Shown here one piece after another: positions 33,529 to 46,162 of a stretch of DNA of 64,000 nucleotides. This stretch comes from Rhizophagus clarus. Its lineage: Eukaryota > Glomeromycota > Glomeromycetes > Glomerales > Glomeraceae. Every line of letters begins with the position of its first letter. Positions within the stretch are counted from its first letter, which is position 1. The stretch covers positions 806,001-870,000 of the forward strand of contig BLAL01000079.1 of assembly GCA_015698045.1 (NCBI GenBank). Direction: 5' to 3'. Under the pieces are notes generated by a model. It had not been told where the DNA came from and did no database searches. It worked only from the letters and a program-made list of their open reading frames with translations. The translations under genes were made by a program, and so were the position numbers.

Positions 33529-36500
33529 TTAATTATTTTTGTTGTGACGCCTTTGTTGATTTTGCTGTTGAATGCTTTTCTTCATATTCTTATATTTTTC
33601 CCAATTATTTTTTAAAATTCTACAAGAAAAAAAAAATCGTGTTTAGTTAGAATCTGAAACATGTATGTTATTGGTATATCAGGTACTAGAATGTGATAGC
33701 GCTTAATGATTAAATGTTACAATAAATGAGACTTTGAAATTTCCAAGAAGGTAACAATGTCGAAAGGACTAAACTATTAAAGTGAAAATACGCAACAATT
33801 AGTAATTAAAGTTATTGTTGGAGACTTTACCTCATTCTTTGAATAGCAATAACGGCATTTACGGCACCCTTAAACTTTATAAGAGATTGTTGCATATAGG
33901 TAATTCGCGACGAATTCCGTATCAATATTAATGTAGCTTGTTCACTATAATGTAATAGTTTTTGGCGGATGATCGTAAAAAGTGTTATTAAGTGAAACAT
34001 CGAGACAAAAAAGAAAAAAAATAATAAATAAAATAGCAGACTTATTATATTACCATGATTCAATACCACCGATCAATAACATTAAAAACCTTTTTTGGTA
34101 ACATAAATCGGCCCGGAATCCGGATTCCCTATGAGACCTGGCTTTAAGAAATTTTACTTCTCTAAGAAGAAGATTACAATCTTCAACGTGCTGCTTTTGT
34201 TCATCTTTATACTTTTGTTTAAAATCTTCACCCTTTTTTATGAGGAAGTTATAATCAAAACATCAAAATACGAAGAATAAAGTTTAACGATTATTTGTAA
34301 CAAATACAAATTCTTTTTTTTCTCTCATTACCTCTTCATCCTGTTGAATGTTAGCTTCTTGATCCATCCTATTAAAACAATAATCGATTAGAATCCAAAC
34401 ATTATATATATAAACGGCACATTTTAATTTAAATCCTACTTTTCTTTTCTTAAAACTATGATCTTCGTATTAAGCACTTGTAATTCGTCTTTTAATTGTC
34501 TATTTTCCTCCACTAATTGGAAGTGTTCATTATTATTTATTGTTGACTTTTGTTTTTCCAACTTAGCTATTTTGATCAAAAGCTCACGGCAGCGTTCTCG
34601 CTCAGATTGCAATTGATCTTCATAATTAGATAATTGTGTATTCTTTTCTTGATGATCACGACGTTCGGATTGCAATTGTTCGGTTAGGTTTTCTATTTCG
34701 GCTCCAAGAGCCTTCATGTGCTCAATTTTAGCACGTATTTCTTCTTCCAAAGAGTCTTTTATCTATTAGGAAATGATAATAAAAGAGGCACTTAAATATA
34801 AAATGATGACATACAAACACGCTGTAAGTATTAAAATACCTCATTAGCGACTCTGTTTTGGTTTTTCAAGGTAGTTATTTCTTTAAGTGCATTATTTTTT
34901 ATCTTATTTAACTGAATCTTCGACTCTTGTTCTTGTTTAAGAGCTGCTTCAAGGTCAGTTATTTTTTGGTTTAATCTCTCGGCTGAGACTTCCTTCTCTA
35001 AATATAGTAATAATAAAATATTAAATAAAATATAGATTTATTCTTGACATATTAAACATTCTTACCTTTTTGTAAATTTCGTATTTGTTTGTTTAACTCT
35101 GCAGATGAAGCTTGTTTCGATTGGTATCTAACAGATTCTTTCTCCAAATTTTCAACTTTCTGCTGCAATTCTGCTCTATCCTTGGTTAATGCAGCCTTTT
35201 CTAAAGTCAGGGCCTTTTTTTCAGCACTGACAGACGACAATTCGGTATCCAAATCTTTGATTTTGGAGGTTAATTTTTCGATTTCCTGAATAAATAAATA
35301 TTTAGTTAACAAGTCAATAAGTTATACAAATAACATTTTACATACCTTTTGCAAACCCTTAATTTCTTTTTGATGGGTCTCTTTTAACACTCGATTCTTT
35401 TTAGCTATTGTTTCCTTTTCTTTCTGCCATGCTTCTTGAAGTTTATTATGGCCAGCTTCTATTTCCGCCAATTGTTGTACCTTTACACTTTTATTGGCCT
35501 CCTGTAGAGTTTTACGCTCTTTGGTCCAACGATGTTTCAAAGCCTCCAGATCAGCTTGGTGAGTTTCAACTAAATCTGACCAGTCTTTTCTTAATTTTTC
35601 GTACTGTTGAACTTGTTCCTTAAGGGCCGATTCAGTTTGGTGATATTTCTCTTCAAATTTTTCTGCTTGCAACTTGAAATCTTGAAGTTGCTGTGATGAA
35701 TTATTCACCTGAGTAATTAAACTCTCTATTCGTAATTTCATTTCTTTTTCTTTACTTGAACTAGATACTTGAAGTTCCTTAACCATTTCTCTTAAAGTTG
35801 AGTTTGTCTCAACTTCTTGTAGCCAAAGGTTGCAAAGTTCCCCACATTTGGTTAACAAATCATTTTTAACATCAGGGTCGACACTACCCTTATCAACTTT
35901 CTTCAGATTAGTCAAAGTAGCCAATGTAGTCCTTAATTTTTTTACTTGCTCATCTTTCTGTTGAAATAAACCAATATTAGCCTCATAATCTGCGATAACT
36001 TGACCTTGAGCAGCCACCAACTTTCGTAGTTTTTCGATTTCTCTTTGATGATTATCCATTTCTTGAACGACCAAAATAGAAGCGCTGTTATTGGAAATAA
36101 TTTGTTCTTCATCTGTCAAATTTGATAATAACGAAAACAATTCTTTAATTTGCATGGATAACTGCAAATTATCCGCTGCCAGTTCATGACCACTTGCTAT
36201 CAAGACGTTAATCTGATTTTTGGTCTCTGTACTATCATCTTCCAAACGTTTACGACTGGCTGTAAAGTCTTATAAAAATATAGTGAAGTTTTGAGATGTT
36301 GAACAATAATTGAATAATAAATTCAAAATAAAATACGATAATGAATACCTTTTAACAATTCTTTATGTAGTTTAGAAAACGTTGCGAATTTCAACACATA
36401 TTTTTCTAATGCTGGGGCCAACTCTTTAAATAAATGAATACCATCTGCCACTTCCGCTTTGTTACGTTCTTGATCTAACATTGCGGACGCAAAGTTTTCA

Positions 36501-39500
36501 ATCTGAGATACAAACTGTGTTGGTGTTTTAATAATATTGCTTCCAGCTTTAATTATAGCTTGTAAATCCTGACGTTTAACCTCAACAGTATCATTCGAGT
36601 TGTTGTTTGGAATATTAGAAGGTTTACTTAGTCGAGTGCTAAGTCGACTTTGCCTCTTTGAAGGTGAATTCGAAAGGGCTGCTTCTACTAGACGTTTCAA
36701 ATGACCAGCATTTTCTTCCATAACTTTTTGCATATTCGCAGTTTGTTGATACAATCCTTCCAACAAAGATTGAACATTTTGCATCGATGATGAATCATTT
36801 GTTGTTTGGTTAATATTACCGTGAGATAAATTATTTTGTTGCGCAAAAACTCGTATAAGTTCATCCATATATTCAACAGTCTGGAGATTATTCTTAAGAG
36901 TCGCATCAATATCTCTTTCAAACCTATTTTATTACGAGATCCCGAAAAAGAATTTATGGTTAATCATAAAAAATGAATATCTAATTAACAAATCGGATAT
37001 TTTAATAACGAATATACTTGCATGACAGTGCGATTAGATACTACATTATTTTGAGAGTCTGGTGTATTATCGTCAGATGTAACACCGCCACATCGAGGAC
37101 ATTTTCCGTTTTGCAATTGTGCTTCTAAGTCAGCGACATGCTGTTGTTTACGTATTAGTTCATCTCTTAACATGACTGTAGTTTTATCTGTGGTTTGTAC
37201 ACATTCTTCCATAAAATGTATTTTTTTTCGAGCATCTTCAAGTTTCTGAGAAAGATCTCGAGCCGTAGATAACGCTTTCTCAAGATCGAAATTCTTAGAC
37301 TCTAGCTGCTCATTTAGATTGTCTATTTGAGTTTTAAGTGATTTCATTTCAGGCTGAACGGACCTCACACTTGATCTACGAGGAGTAAGAGTTGAACGAC
37401 GATTCGAAGAAAATTCACCATTACGTAATAATGAAAAGTCTTGAGATAAAGATATGTCCATGCACTACATTCGATTATTAATAATATATTATTATTTGTT
37501 AAAAAAAAAAAAAAAATGTTCAAATTAAAACTTATACCTTGTCATCAGAATAAATTGATGATGTCATCAATTCGCTAATACCTTCAACGATTTCACCTCG
37601 AGTTCTTTCACCAGGTCGTGTCGAAACTGATTTTGAAAAAGATTTGCTTTGTTCTTTTATTAATTTCTCCTCTTGCGACCTAAGAATTCGTTGAAGTTCT
37701 TCGTTTTTAAGCCGAAGCTCCTGGATTGTAGCGGATTTAACACTATCTAATGCTTTCTGTGCTGCTTCGGAGAGTTGATATCTAAGCTTTCCGTTTTCAA
37801 CATTGGTTTGATCGAGTTTAGTTCGCATCTCTTCAATCATTTGTTCGTATTGATAAACCAATGAATTACCGCCAGAGCTTATAGTACTGACTGACGCAGT
37901 ATCATTATTTTGATCCCTATCACGAACTTCCTGATGAGCACTTTGTAATTGTAGATTCTTTGATTTCATCTCTAACTCATTTAAATCAAGCTTAGACTTA
38001 AGTTCTGCAATTTCGGCCTCTCGATCCATTAACAATTTTTTCGTAGAATCAAAGGACTGTCTTAGTTCGTTCAACTGTGAAACTTGATCTTTTTGAGCCG
38101 TTAATTCAGCCTCGAGAGAAGCACATTTAGTTCGAAGTGCTAAAACTTCACTTTCTAAAAATACGAGTCTTTCTTCATCTTCTGATCCCATATTTATTGA
38201 TCCACTACGTTTATTTGAATTTTGAACTGATTTGGACTGTGATTCAAAATTTTTTACAAGTTCGTTCATTTCATTCAATTGGATTTCGAGCCTCTGGATT
38301 TTATCTTTAGCCTCCAAGATTTCATTGGAAAGGTTGGAATTATTTTCCTTAAGTTTTTCCCTTTCATTTTGAATATGTAAAAGTATTTCTCTTGCTTTGA
38401 CGGCATCACTAGAACCCTTACCCTTTGGTTCTAAATCATTAACTTCACCAAAGACATTTTTCAAATCTTGTAAATATTGACCCATATACGTTAATTTCCG
38501 TTCCATTTCTTCATGTTGAGTGAGAAGAGACTCTACATCATGTTCTCTTGTCTTAACTTGAGACTCCAGGCTATCCCTATCTGCTTTCAATATTTCATTT
38601 TCTTCAATCAACCTTGACATCTCTTCTGAACAATTAGAACGAACTGCAGAAAGTTGAACTTTTTGCTCTTCAAATCGTTCTTTTGCAGAGATGATTTTTT
38701 TCTTTGTTAGATCAATATCATTAGTGATATCATCCAATTCATATACTAAATTATCTCGCTCAGAACTCAAAGTATCTTTTCGAGACTGTAATTCATTTTT
38801 TTGAGTTTCAAGAAATCTATTTTGTTTTTCCAAATTTCGGTTTGATTCACTTAGTGTTTTAAGACGAGATTCAAGTCTTTTATTTTCAGTTTCATATTCT
38901 ACAATCCATTCAGCACATTGACCACGAGAGGAAACTAATTGGTCATTAAGTTGGCCTGCTTCTTTCTCGAGTTCATCAATTTTTTTATGATCTGTCTCTT
39001 TTTGAGAGATATGTAAAGATTCTAATTGTTTGTAATCAACCGATAAACGGTCAACATCGCTCGTAAGTTTTGTATTAAGATCAACTAATTTTGTTCGTTC
39101 TAAAGTAAGCTTTGTGACTTGATCTTTCAAATCTTGAATTTCCTCATCGGACATTTGACGATTATTTAACGTAGAAGAGTAATCTTCAGATAACTTACTA
39201 AGACGAGATTTGTATGAATTTATTCTTTCCTCACTATCGCGACGCAATTCTTCAAGTTGTTTTTCTAATTTTGGAACGATATCAAAAGAATTTTCTAACA
39301 TATCGCGTTTTTCATCTTCACGAGCGAGCATCTCTTCTCTAGCCAATTCCTTTTCAGTCTCCAAAAGGTCCAATCTTTCTTTAAATTCTTCGTTAGATCT
39401 TTTTAAAAGTTCATTCGACTTTTTATAAAGAGACAATTCATTCTCCAAAGCTTTTAATTCATCAGTAAGATCCATAACGTAAGGATGAGATTGTAGTGTT

Positions 39501-39745
39501 TCTTTTTCCTCTTCATCAAAATCCTCGAAATCATATTCTTCGTCCATTATATTATTCTTGAGATAAGTCGAATTTATGTTTTTATCTTCGAAATCGTCAT
39601 CAGTATCGTTGTCTTGTTCGATAATAGAAGTTTTTTCGGGTAAAGAACTTTTCCCTTTACGGGATAAGACGTGAGTTTTACTAATATTTGAAACACGATC
39701 TTCTAGATCACGTAAAGAAGAGTTAGAAGAGTCTGTACTGCTCAT
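33529..39745 (-). CDS. PACT-domain coiled-coil spindle-pole protein (pericentrin/Pcp1-like)
   Basis: A large scaffold predicted to sit at the spindle pole body and help anchor microtubule nucleation. Eleven exons close in frame: 39745-37538, 37464-37022, 36923-36349, 36268-35346, 35285-35066, 34997-34840, 34762-34440, 34368-34332, 34232-34054, 33944-33831 and 33619-33529, giving 1756 residues. Almost the whole protein is coiled coil with heptad leucines. Acidic and Ser-rich segments lie at the start (about 1-90), and a basic Ser-rich segment (RQSRLSTRLSKPS) lies near residue 950. A CPRC pair is at about 858-861. The C-terminus carries a PACT-like centrosome-targeting motif: FRADLCYQKRFLMLLIGGIE, then CEQATLILI, then the IQ-like AVIAIQRMRILKNNWEKY. 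I did not find a clear CM1 gamma-tubulin-complex motif in the N-terminus. Intron 2 is GC-AG (GCAAGT). Splitting into two genes at 37,5xx is disfavoured because the splice keeps frame. Confidence 0.85.
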
Positions 39746-40359
39746 GTTGTTTCGTTAATTGATAAGAATTAATTAACAGGTTTAATATAATTATAATAAA
39801 AGTTTTTTGCTCGTAAAAAGAAAGGAAAGGAAAAGAAAAAGTGATTATTATTATCGTGTTATTATCGTAGGATATTAAGAAAACGAAAAGTAATAAAAAA
39901 AAAAAAAAAATATTATAATTAATTAATTATTAAGGAAAAATAAAATATATATATACATATATATATTTTTTTATTTATTTTTTTTTTTTTATTTCACAAA
40001 AAATAAATCGTTTTTGAACATAAAGAGAGAGAGAAAGAGAGAAAAAAAGCAATTTTTGTTTTGATAAACAGTACTAAACCTATAAAACGAGTCTTTTTTT
40101 TCGTCACCACTTTTTTTTATCAAAAAAGTTTGATTGTCAATGTTACACAACAAAGTCATTTCGAAAAAGGAAACCTCTCATTGCTATACATTTGATTGGC
40201 TGGGAAGATTCATTTACAAATCGGACATTATCATTTCCCTTTCTTCCTTTCTTATTTTTCCTTTCTTTATCCCTTTCTTTTCTTCCTTGCCTTTTCTTTT
40301 TTTTCTTTTTCGTTATTATCATAATAGTTTATTACCTCTTCCTTAATAAAAAAAAAATC
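39746..40359. promoter_or_regulatory. Divergent upstream region with purine/pyrimidine tracts
   Basis: Separates the head-to-head PACT and LRR genes. It contains A-tracts, an ATATAT run near 39,948, a GAGA tract near 40,026 and a long C/T-rich leader (40,225-40,315) just before the LRR start. Confidence 0.4.
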
Positions 40360-41604
40360 ATGATACAAGCGCAAGAGTGGTTGGATAGAAACTATCCAAA
40401 AGAAACGAGAAATAATATCACAGAAATAAATATTAGTAAAAATTACAATACACCAATTAATGAATATCTCGTAGGAAATTTAAAATTAGAAGGGTTTATT
40501 AATTTAAAAAAATTTGATTGTAGTAAAAATTCCATAACAAATCTTGATATGAACGATAGTATTAATATAAAAAAATTATCATGTTCATCAAATAAGCTTA
40601 AAATATTAAAATTAGAAAAATTATTAAAGATAAAAGAATTGGAATGTGAATATAATCAATTAAATGAATTAAATTTAAATTCTTGTAAAAATTTAGAAAA
40701 ATTAAATTGTTGTGGTAACAAATTAATTGATATAAAGATTAATAATTTAAATCATTTGGAATTTTTATATTGTTCTTATAATAAGTTAACAAGTTTAAAT
40801 TTAATTAATTGTTTAAATCTTAGTAAAATTAATTGTGATAATAACAGAATCAAAGAGATTAAATTACCTTTAAATAATGATAGATTAGAAAGTTTAAATT
40901 TAAATAATAATAATTTATTATATCAAGATTTAAAAATATTTAGTAAGTTTATTAATTTAAAATTTTTAGATATAGGAAATAATGAATTTAAAGAAAGGAA
41001 ATATAATAGATTTTATGGTTCTTTGGAACCATTAAAAAATCTTAAAAAATTAGAATATTTGGATATTAGTGATACTGATATAGAAGAAGGATTAGAATAT
41101 TTATCTGATAGTGTTGAAGAAATTTCATGTTCAACTTATAATAGAAAACAATGTGGAGTAAAGAAAATTAAGGACCAACTTAGTTTATTCATCTCTTTTG
41201 AAGATGATGGTTGTTTTACTTGTAAATTTCAACCTTGGAAAAAGATGAATCAATTGGAAGAGAAAAATAAACAACTTCAAAAAAATTTTGAAGAGGAAAG
41301 ATCTCTTTGTATTTCATTACAAAAACAAATTAATGATTATTTTCAAAACAATTTGCAATTACAGGATGATTTGCGTCAAGTTAATATGGAAAAACAACAA
41401 TTAAAACAAAAGTTAACAAATATTATTAATCAACAATTGGTTTCCTCGAAAGTTGGGATAAATCTCGCTTCTGATAAAGAAAATGAAAGTATAATATTAC
41501 AAAATCAAATCGAAGAATTTGATGATTCTTTCCAAGAAGAAGAAGAAGAAGAAGAAGGATCGGATTGTTCGTTTGAAGTAATTTCTCAAGAAGTTGCAGA
41601 ATAA
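40360..41604 (+). CDS. Leucine-rich-repeat protein with C-terminal coiled coil
   Basis: A single-exon gene of 414 residues. The frame is open further upstream, but that part is a pyrimidine tract encoding only F/L/P, so ATG 40360 (MIQAQEWLDRNYP) is chosen. Residues about 20-290 form irregular leucine-rich repeats of roughly 22 residues (LKKFDCSKNSITNLDM, IKELECEYNQLNELNL, LEKLNCCGNKLIDIKI and so on). The recurrent C/N-rich core resembles the LRR proteins expanded in mycorrhizal fungal genomes. Next comes a Gln/Lys/Glu coiled coil (about 295-370), and the protein ends in an acidic run (QEEEEEEEGSD). Role unknown; protein-protein interaction is inferred from the LRRs. A TAAATAAATA signal lies about 90 bp after the stop. 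Confidence 0.85.
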   Translation: MIQAQEWLDRNYPKETRNNITEINISKNYNTPINEYLVGNLKLEGFINLKKFDCSKNSITNLDMNDSINIKKLSCSSNKLKILKLEKLLKIKELECEYNQLNELNLNSCKNLEKLNCCGNKLIDIKINNLNHLEFLYCSYNKLTSLNLINCLNLSKINCDNNRIKEIKLPLNNDRLESLNLNNNNLLYQDLKIFSKFINLKFLDIGNNEFKERKYNRFYGSLEPLKNLKKLEYLDISDTDIEEGLEYLSDSVEEISCSTYNRKQCGVKKIKDQLSLFISFEDDGCFTCKFQPWKKMNQLEEKNKQLQKNFEEERSLCISLQKQINDYFQNNLQLQDDLRQVNMEKQQLKQKLTNIINQQLVSSKVGINLASDKENESIILQNQIEEFDDSFQEEEEEEEGSDCSFEVISQEVAE

Positions 41605-42456
41605 TCAACATATATTTTTATTTACTTCTGATTCTCTTATTTGTATTTTTATTATATGATATGTAATTATTCCCATGATTCTTATTAAATAAATATAAAG
41701 TATTATTTTTAAAGATTAGTGTCATTGTGATGTGTGTTTCGATCTAGCGCATATTTAGAATTCAAACGTCAATGAACGCTTAGTATGTAGCGAGAGATTC
41801 TCTTTGTATTTTTCCGAAAGAATCATGTGAATAGTGTGACGAATAATATAATAATTTCGAACCTTTCCTCTTTTGGTTAAAACATATAATATAATACCGC
41901 TCTGTAATATATGTCACGCCCTGTTATTCATGTTACCTTTTGCAATAACATACTTGAAATTTTATTTTTGTGGCTGAGATCTTGTAGCGGGAAAATATGT
42001 TTGGAGCATTTGATACTTTGAATCTTTTCCCAAGATTAAGTTTTTCATCCATTAAATGTTGAGTAACAATTATGGGAATACGTTATGCAAAGTATGCCTA
42101 ATCGATTTACCCCCGTTTTTGGTCAAACAATCGATTTTATTTTGTGTATAAAAATCTTTCCCGTATCTCATTGTAAACAATGTTTAATCTTACAATTCTA
42201 TATATAAAACTACCGTTATAAAAATAGCCGTTATCAGGTTTTTTATTTCTTTCCGAGATGGGGATTTCTCATTTAATTTTCATTTGACACGAAAAAAAAG
42301 CCTGTTCTTAATAATTTAATTTTTTTTCTCCTTATATAATAATTATAATAATAATTGTAATTAGTCTTTTTATTTTTTTCTTTTTTTTAGTTGAATGTTC
42401 CCTTTACTTAATAAATTTTAACGTGTAAAGAATAGTAAAGAATAAAGAACTTTAAG
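41605..42456. other. Intergenic region upstream of the DUF3455 gene
   Basis: An 852-bp stretch without a credible open frame. The last 150 bp are T-rich, as expected for a promoter/leader of the secreted protein gene. Confidence 0.4.
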
Positions 42457-43755
42457 ATGAAATCTTTTAATTTTATTATAATTCTAGTTAGTTTATTAGC
42501 TTTGAGTTTATTAAATCTTGTCGATTTTGTCTCATGTCAAGCTCCAGCTCCAGCTCCAGCTCCAGGAACTGCTGCTCCAGCTCCAGCTCCAGCTCCTGCT
42601 CCTGCTCCTGCTCCAGGAACTCCAGCTACAGCTCCAGCAGCTCCTGCTCAACCATTAATAATACCTACAGTTATCGGAACTGTGACAAGTAAAATCATTG
42701 TTAACACTTATATCATGATCAAATAAAGAATAAGCCTAATTTTATTTGTCGTGTTTAGAGGAACCTGATTTATCAACATTACCACAAAGTCTTCTTGTGC
42801 CACAGGGAAATAGTTTTGCTTTCGTACTTAACGCAAGTGGAAATCAAAAATATCAATGTGTCGCCAATTCCAAGCAGTGGTTACTTTGTACGTTTTTAAT
42901 TCTCTTCTCTACGCGTTTTATACTTATTAATCACGTGTTATTTTACATGATAGACGATATTGATACTATGCTTATTAATGACAAAACCGATTTACAAGAA
43001 CATTTTGATCCCGCTTTTGAAGTAGTACATCACTACGTACTCAAGACGCGTAAGTTCAATTCCATTATTATATACTATTATTTTATCAACTTTAAACTAA
43101 TTAATCATTCCAATTTACTTAGCAATACAGGGTGGAAATTATTCTTGGGATGCCTTACTTCCAAATGATAATAGCCAAGTAGTTGCTAAGGTGATAAGTT
43201 CTGTTGATTCAGCTCAAGGTCCTACCAATATACCTTGGGAATTAAATGAAGCTACGGTAAGTGTTAAAAAAAAAAAAAAAAAAAAAAATAAATAAATAAA
43301 TAAATAAATCAGAAGTGTATTATATATTGAACTTATAAATTAACATCTTTTTTTTAAAAAAACAATAAGTATAGGAAAGAAGGAGGTAGACTTAGCAACA
43401 CATCATATATCCTTAAAATAAATACAAACGGTGGTGCTCCCCCTCCTACTGATCAATGTAAATAACTTGTAATTTATCGTATTTATTTTATTAAACGTTA
43501 AGTTAATATTATTCTTCATTTCTAGGCGGAGTACAATATCTTGATGGTTTTATACAATCGGTTCCATACGAGGCCGATTATCTGTTTTATGAAGGTATTT
43601 TACCTGGTACACCTGCTCAAGGTACTCAACCTTCTCAATCTGCTGGCGCGAAATCTAAAACTAATGACGGATATTCTACAAAACCAATTGAACTTGGAAA
43701 ATTGAGTTGGGTCGCCATTGTTGGGTTTATTTCTGTTGGTGTTATATCCTTTTAG
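42457..43755 (+). CDS. Secreted DUF3455 protein with Ala-Pro repeats and GPI-type tail
   Basis: Probable cell-surface protein. Six exons close in frame: 42457-42688, 42759-42887, 42954-43049, 43123-43256, 43370-43457 and 43526-43755, giving 302 residues. Residues 1-28 are a signal peptide (hydrophobic core, then VSCQ). Next is an Ala-Pro repeat (about 29-65) of wall-spacer type. The DUF3455 core follows: VPQGNSFAFVLNASGNQKYQC, NYSWDALLPNDNS, NIPWELNEA, then the NTNGGAPPPTDQC and YLFYEG motifs. The last 20 residues are hydrophobic after a Ser/Lys-rich spacer, suggesting a GPI anchor. The biochemical function of DUF3455 is unknown. Intron 4 holds a (A)n(TAAA)n tract. Exon 5 uses an acceptor within ACAATAAG. 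Confidence 0.88.
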
Positions 43756-44504
43756 AAAGTGAAGATAAATTTTATAATTTCCTCAAGGGAAAAATATTAA
43801 TTTGTTTAAGCTCTTCAATTAAAAAAAAAAGTTCAAATTCATACCAGTTAATAAAATGGTTTATTGATTGAAATTGGTCATAATTGTATTAAATCTTGTT
43901 CGAAATATCAATTTGCCCAAATGACACCACAATAACCTTTTACTTTGAAATAAATTTGCAGACGTGTAACTATTTACTTAAATCCACGAGCTATGTATAT
44001 TATTGGATAGAACCGAATGGTTGGATGAAATGATCATTTCACCAATCAATGAAGGGGTCCTGTGACCGATATAGCTTTTTTTATCAAACTGTAATATAAA
44101 TAAAATTTCATTTTCTATTTTTATTTTTTGCTCCATTTATAAACTTTATTTAAACTTTTCCATCAATGATAATCATATGTTATATTTGATAAAAATGAAA
44201 AATCTGCATTATCTTACTTGTCCCAAATTTATGATAATAATAGTAGTTTTTTTTTTAATTAACCATTTTGAGGAAATTCTGCGGATGTATTACCATTCTT
44301 ATCAGCAAATCTTCAGTCCAATAGTAATTATTCAACGTCTACTAAAAAGTTCGTATAAATTCGGATGTTAATATTTTTTATTATTATATTATAAATTTTT
44401 TTCTATTACTGTATTAGTCTATTATAAATTAATAATTGTAAATTTAATATATAGTTAAATCAATCTAATAGCTTGAAATATTTCGTAGTCTTCTACAATA
44501 AAAC
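43756..44504. other. Convergent intergenic region
   Basis: 749 bp between two gene 3' ends. A short open frame at 44,177 on the plus strand has biased AT-rich composition and no splice partners, so it is not called. Confidence 0.4.
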
Positions 44505-45589
44505 TTATTGGTATACAGTACCAACTTTAGGATAAGAAAAACGACGATTACTTCCCCATCTATTATTAAAACAATCTAAATCATGACCAAATGTTGGACC
44601 ATGTTTTAAGCCACAATATATGGGCTGATCACCATTACTATAACCTACTTTTGCACTTTGAAAAATTGTTTTACTTTCAAATGAAAATATAAAACTATCT
44701 TTTGTAGATTTATAACTATTACTAGAATCCCATGTAAGTGGATTATATCCTCCAATTATTTGTTCTGAATTTTTAATTTTTGCTATAAGTATAGTATTTA
44801 ATTTATTATCACAATTTTCGTGAAATGATTTAATTGTATTTCCATTACCATCTCTACTAGAACGATAAATTAATTTAAATCTATGAAAGATATTATCAAC
44901 TTTATTATTATAATGTAAGTATTTTTTCTTATCAATCCAATTAGAAATTATAATTAAATGTTGAGATTCAATTATATTTGAACAAGAATATCTTGAAAGT
45001 TGTATATTATTAATATTATTTGGTGATAAATAATATGTAAAGACATTATTAATCAAATCATTAGATAATAATTCTTTAAAAGGATATACTTTTAAAAGAA
45101 AATCTTCAGATGATATATGATAAAATCTAATTAATGGAATAAATCTACTTAATCTTTTTTTCATCAAAATAAAATCATTTTTATTCCATTTATCAACATC
45201 TTTTTGAATAGGTGGTAATTGTTCACATGCCCAATCTAATAAATTTTCCCAAATAATAATTTCATTATCAATACAAAAATCATTTCTTTTTAATATGATT
45301 TCTAAAATAAAGGGATTTAAGGTAAGAAGTTTGTTAAATTCAAGTATGTAATTAGGATAACAAATTTCTTGTATACAAAAATCCCATAATTTATTATGAT
45401 TTTCACGATAAGTTAATTCAAGAATTTCAAAAATATTTTTAATGATAAAATTATTATGATCTTTAATTAAAATTTCTTGAATATATGTAACCAAAGATTG
45501 AAGTCCCAAGTTTATCTAATGGTAATAAGAGATTAAATATTTCCCGAGATTGTAAACTTGTTAAATCAATATTTCCACTGTACATATAA

Positions 45590-45632
<43 letters not shown>

Positions 45633-45963
45633 GAAAGAAAGAATTTATTAAAACAGTTAATAACTGAAACAATGAAATATTGTTATAATATGTATAATTT
45701 TTTCATTACCTTATAAGAACATCAAAAACTTTGGGTGAATTATTTGAATTTATAATAAAATAACCATCCTTTTTTTTAATATCATCATTTGAAAAAATCT
45801 CTTTAAAAAATTTAGAATGCGTTTTTAATATTAATGAACGAACATGAAATTCTTTTATATTATTGTTATTTTCTCCAGCATATAATTTCACATCATATCC
45901 TTCTTTAGTTTCATAAAGATTTTTATAATTATTTATCATTTCTTCATAACATTTTGTGAACAT
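44505..45963 (-). CDS. BTB-BACK-TLDc protein, one-base frameshift
   Basis: A BTB domain (dimerisation, cullin-3 binding) followed by a BACK-like region and a TLDc domain. Exon 1 is 45963-45710; exon 2 starts at 45589. The BTB part includes GYDVKLYAGENNN, FHVRSLILKTHSKFFKEIF and YMYSGNID. The BACK part includes LTYRENHNKLWDFCIQEI. The TLDc part includes KLIYRSSRDGNG, IGGYNPLTW, FIFSF and the Gly/Asp-rich end. In exon 2 the frame breaks at 45505-45507: the minus strand has CTTGGGACTTCAATC where CTTGGACTTCAATC would keep KLGLQSLVTYIQEIL in frame. One extra G could be a sequencing error, an allele or the start of decay; everything else is open. The intron contains long A/T homopolymers. Such genes are numerous in Rhizophagus. 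Confidence 0.8.
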
Positions 45964-46126
45964 AATTACTTGATTAAAGTGAAAGTGAATGAAAAAAATA
46001 AAAATTACAAAAAAGTTTCACGATGACTATTTATAACAAAGTTACAAAGTATCGGTAAAAATCGGATCTGTCCTAGCTAGAAAGTTAAGTTATCCCGATT
46101 TTAAACTTTTAATTAAATAATTATCA

Positions 46127-46162
<36 letters not shown>

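Noticed and set aside
35089..35623. Plus-strand open frames opposite the coiled-coil gene
   Set aside because: Antisense shadows of heptad-repeat codons; no splice or start support.
40192..40359. N-terminal extension of the LRR gene
   Set aside because: It encodes only a low-complexity F/L/P/S run from a pyrimidine tract; the ATG at 40360 starts the LRR protein cleanly.
44177..44371. Small plus-strand frame between two convergent genes
   Set aside because: Composition follows local AT bias; no splice partners or recognisable domain.
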